64,000 nt of DNA. Origin: Rhizobium esperanzae (GTDB taxonomy: Bacteria > Pseudomonadota > Alphaproteobacteria > Rhizobiales > Rhizobiaceae). Positions 61,705 to 64,000 of the stretch are shown piece after piece. The notes under the pieces are model-generated. The model saw only the letters and a list, made by a program, of their open reading frames with translations. It did no database searches and had not been told where the DNA came from. The translations under genes were made by a program, and so were the position numbers. The stretch is taken from positions 124,001 to 188,000 of the forward strand of contig NZ_MXPU01000013.1 of assembly GCF_002204185.1 (NCBI RefSeq), written 5' to 3'. Within the stretch, counting starts at the first letter, position 1. Each line of letters starts with the position of its first letter.

Positions 61705-62280
61705 TCAGAAGAGCCGTTCGCGAACATAGATCGTGTCGCCGGCGATGATCGGGCCGGATATGTTGATGCGGCCGGTCAGCACCTGTCCGTTTATCTTGCG
61801 GGTGACATCGACCATGCTCTGGTTGGCGCGGCTGGTGAAGCCGCCGGCAACTGCGATGGCGTTCTGCACGGTCATGCCCGGAACATAGGCATATTGGCCG
61901 GGCTGGCCGACCTCGCCCATGATGAAGATCGAGCGGTAGCGGTCGACGTCGATGGTGACATCGGGATCGCGAAGATAGCCTTGCTGCAGTTTCTGGGCGA
62001 TCTGCCCTGACAGTTGCTGCAGGGTTCGGCCGCGGGCAGGGACCTGGCCGATGAGGGGGAAGGCGATATAGCCGGCCTGATCGACCGTGTAGGTATTGGT
62101 CAGGCTCTGCTGGTCAAAGACGGTGATGCGAAGCCGATCGCCGCTATCGAGCGTATAGGGCTGGATGGTCGCCTCGTTGAAGGTTTTCGGCGCGGGTTTG
62201 TACGTCGTGCAGCCGCCCAATGCTGCCGTGATGGCTGCAAGGCTCAGGGCCAAAAGGATCTTGGGCGGGGCGACAGACAT
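61705..62280 (-). CDS. Polysaccharide export lipoprotein (Wza/OPX family)
   Basis: A 191-residue outer-membrane export protein. It has a signal peptide with lipobox AALGGC, the Poly_export block YTLDSGDRLRITVFDQQSLT, and one SLBB-like domain (IFIMGEVGQPGQYAYVPGMT). It is half the length of E. coli Wza (379 residues) and lacks the C-terminal amphipathic helix, so the outer-membrane pore may need another protein. First gene of the minus-strand group, divergent from the Wzc-like gene. Confidence 0.92.
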   Translation of the reverse strand: MSVAPPKILLALSLAAITAALGGCTTYKPAPKTFNEATIQPYTLDSGDRLRITVFDQQSLTNTYTVDQAGYIAFPLIGQVPARGRTLQQLSGQIAQKLQQGYLRDPDVTIDVDRYRSIFIMGEVGQPGQYAYVPGMTVQNAIAVAGGFTSRANQSMVDVTRKINGQVLTGRINISGPIIAGDTIYVRERLF

Positions 62281-62469
62281 CCGCTGGTGCTCACAGAAAA
62301 TGAACTCGGTGCAGCCGTTATCGATCCGTTAGGGTTAATACCCGGTAAAAGGCGCATAACAATTCCCCAGTTCTTTGCCGATCCCTGCTATTTCTTGGCA
62401 AGATCAGCATTAACCGTTGAGTTACCATGGTCGTTTACGCTTGCGGCACGTTTGTTGTGGAGTAAGAGC

Positions 62470-64000
62470 ATGTCCGGCGTAGTGCGTGATCAGGATGTGG
62501 ACATCGACCTCGGCCAGCTGGCTCGCGCCGTCTGGGCGCGCCGGCTCAGGATTTTGACGATCACGCTCGTGGCGGCCGGCGCCGCCTTTGCCGGCGCCAA
62601 GGTCATCTCGCCGCAATATCGCAGCGAAACACGCATCCTCATCGAACCCCGCGCGCCAGCCTTCGCCAACACCCAGCAGGCGAACGAAGCCGGCGCCGGG
62701 CCGCTGATGGACGAGCTGAATATCGCAAGCCAGGTGCAGCTCCTGCAATCGGCCGATCTCCTCAAGAAGGTGATCAACGACCTGAAGCTCTACAATCTGC
62801 CGGAGTTCGACGATGCCGCCAGCGGCTCGGCGATGAGCAGCATTCTGGTGAAGCTGCATCTAAAGAAGAACCCGATGGAGAACCCGCCGGAAGAGCGGGT
62901 GATCGACGCTTTCGTCGAGCGGCTACAGGTCTATCAGGTGCCGGGTTCGCGCGTCATCGGCATCAATTTCACGTCGAAGGATCCGAAGCTCGCAGCCGCC
63001 ATCCCGAACGCTATGGCGAATGTTTACCTTTCCACCCAGAGCGGTGCCAAGCTTGCCTCCAATTCGGAAGCGACGCGCTGGCTTGAGCCGGAGATCGAAA
63101 ACCTGCGGCAGAAGGTCAGTGAGGCCGAGAAGAAGGTTGCCGAATATCGCACCAGCTACGGTCTGCTGCAAACGAACGGCACGACCACATTCCCCGCCCA
63201 GCAGCTTAATGACATCTCCGCAGAACTCACCCGCGTGCGGGGCGACAGGGCCAATGCCGAGGCGAGGGCGCAGGCGGTGCGCAATGCGTTGTCATCGGGC
63301 GAAGCCTCCGATACGCTGCCTGACATCATGTCTTCCCAGGCGATCCAGCGGCTGAAGGCGACGGAATCGGGCCTGCAGTCGCAAATATCAGATCTGCAGA
63401 CCAGCCTTCTCAACAGTCATCCGAGGCTGAAGAGCCTGCGCGCCCAGCTCTCCGATATTCGCGGCCAAATCCGCCAGGAGACGCAGAAGATCCTGGCAAG
63501 CATCGAAAACGAGGCGAAAGTTGCCGATCTCCGCGCGAGCGAACTCGAGCGCCAGAAGGACGCGGTTCAGGCCAACAGCGCCCGCGCCGGCGAAGACGAG
63601 GTTGGCCTCAACGCGCTGGAGCGCGAGGCAAACGCCCAGCGCCAGCTGCTCGAAACCTATCTGGTACGCTATCGCGAGGCTGCCTCGCGCGCCGACAGCA
63701 ATTCCAGCCCGGCGGACGCCCGTATCGTTTCCCGGGCCATCGAGCCAGTCGACCCCTATTTCCCGAAGGTTGTGCCGATCGTTGTCGTCGCCGCCGTCGC
63801 GACGCTGATCCTGAGCGCTATCGTCACCATGCTCGCCGAACTCTTCAGCGGCCGGGCGCTTCGTGCCGTCGACGCGTCCCGTGACACGGTCAAGGCTGAA
63901 ACGGTCGCCGAAGACAAGAATGTGCCGCAGGCCGCCTCGGTCGTCGCTGCCGTCAGAAGGCCCGCCCAGCCGAGCATGCTCGCCGTTGTCACGGAGGATG
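62470..64000 (+). CDS. Wzc/GumC-like chain-length determinant, runs off right end
   Basis: At least 510 residues with no stop before the window ends. The Wzz domain opens with DLGQLARAVWARRLRILTIT; the first membrane helix is at about 24-45. A long coiled coil follows (about 205-400, for example RWLEPEIENLRQKVSEAEKK), then the proline-rich block AIEPVDPYFPKVVPIVVVAA leading to the second helix (about 430-460). A cytoplasmic BY-kinase domain may follow outside. It controls chain length and export of the polysaccharide made by the divergent genes. Confidence 0.93.
   Translation, partial: MSGVVRDQDVDIDLGQLARAVWARRLRILTITLVAAGAAFAGAKVISPQYRSETRILIEPRAPAFANTQQANEAGAGPLMDELNIASQVQLLQSADLLKKVINDLKLYNLPEFDDAASGSAMSSILVKLHLKKNPMENPPEERVIDAFVERLQVYQVPGSRVIGINFTSKDPKLAAAIPNAMANVYLSTQSGAKLASNSEATRWLEPEIENLRQKVSEAEKKVAEYRTSYGLLQTNGTTTFPAQQLNDISAELTRVRGDRANAEARAQAVRNALSSGEASDTLPDIMSSQAIQRLKATESGLQSQISDLQTSLLNSHPRLKSLRAQLSDIRGQIRQETQKILASIENEAKVADLRASELERQKDAVQANSARAGEDEVGLNALEREANAQRQLLETYLVRYREAASRADSNSSPADARIVSRAIEPVDPYFPKVVPIVVVAAVATLILSAIVTMLAELFSGRALRAVDASRDTVKAETVAEDKNVPQAASVVAAVRRPAQPSMLAVVTED

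Overview
The window looks like chromosomal DNA of a fast-growing rhizobium, most likely the Rhizobium etli / R. leguminosarum group (Rhizobiaceae, Alphaproteobacteria). This rests on the GC-rich codon use, Rhizobiales gene neighbourhoods (ppx..rnd..aspS, hemB-DUF6163-ldtR-ldtP-glyA-nrdR-rib genes-nusB, plsX-fabH-ihfA-merR), a bcsN-type cellulose operon, and palindromic intergenic elements of the rhizobial mosaic-repeat kind. Species assignment is inference. I found no phage, insertion sequence, CRISPR array or rRNA. There is one tRNA, tRNA-Pro(GGG).

Layout. (1) 1-16.7 kb: housekeeping genes. These are a truncated exopolyphosphatase (ppx), a secreted phytase-like esterase, a membrane class III nucleotide cyclase, RNase D, a Tat-exported multicopper oxidase, aspS, a secreted protein of unknown function, parC, an AHSA1-like protein, a broken doc/fic toxin remnant, a DMT exporter, the N-end-rule transferase bpt, an RDD protein and hemB. 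(2) 16.8-26.4 kb: DUF6163, the MarR regulator ldtR, the L,D-transpeptidase ldtP, glyA, nrdR and riboflavin genes ribD-ribE. Three genes on the other strand (GNAT, cupin, small secreted protein) separate these from ribH-nusB. (3) 26.6-34.2 kb: the H+-pyrophosphatase hppA, bamE, a cytochrome bc1 assembly chaperone, DUF177/YceD, plsX, fabH, ihfA and a MerR regulator. (4) 34.2-36.8 kb: a stand-alone receiver, a hybrid histidine kinase and a DUF1236 protein. (5) 37.1-46.2 kb: a cellulose synthase operon bcsN-bcsA-bcsB-bcsZ-TPR protein, tightly overlapping. (6) 46.3-50.3 kb: a HAD phosphatase, tRNA-Pro, a methyltransferase and several small proteins in looser, more AT-rich DNA. (7) 50.3-57.6 kb: a carbohydrate locus with a ROK regulator, an (alpha/alpha)6 glycoside hydrolase, a GNAT enzyme and an ABC importer (binding protein plus two permeases) without its own ATPase. 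(8) 57.7-64 kb: a Wzy-type exopolysaccharide cluster (polymerase, priming phosphotransferase, glycosyltransferase, outer-membrane export lipoprotein) divergent from a Wzc/GumC-like chain-length protein that runs off the right end.

The most notable observations are: a palindromic repeat of the intergenic class inserted in frame inside ribD, adding about 70 residues; a one-base frameshift that cuts the membrane anchor off bcsB while the downstream frame keeps its overlap with bcsZ; a second full-length copy of the ribD-type repeat with 16-bp perfect ends next to ppx; a different mosaic repeat after hppA; a 50-nt stem-loop in the ribH upstream region; and candidate operators for LdtR and the ROK regulator. 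I did not find a convincing wholly new multi-gene system. The strongest candidate for under-described biology is the protein-coding palindromic repeat in ribD.
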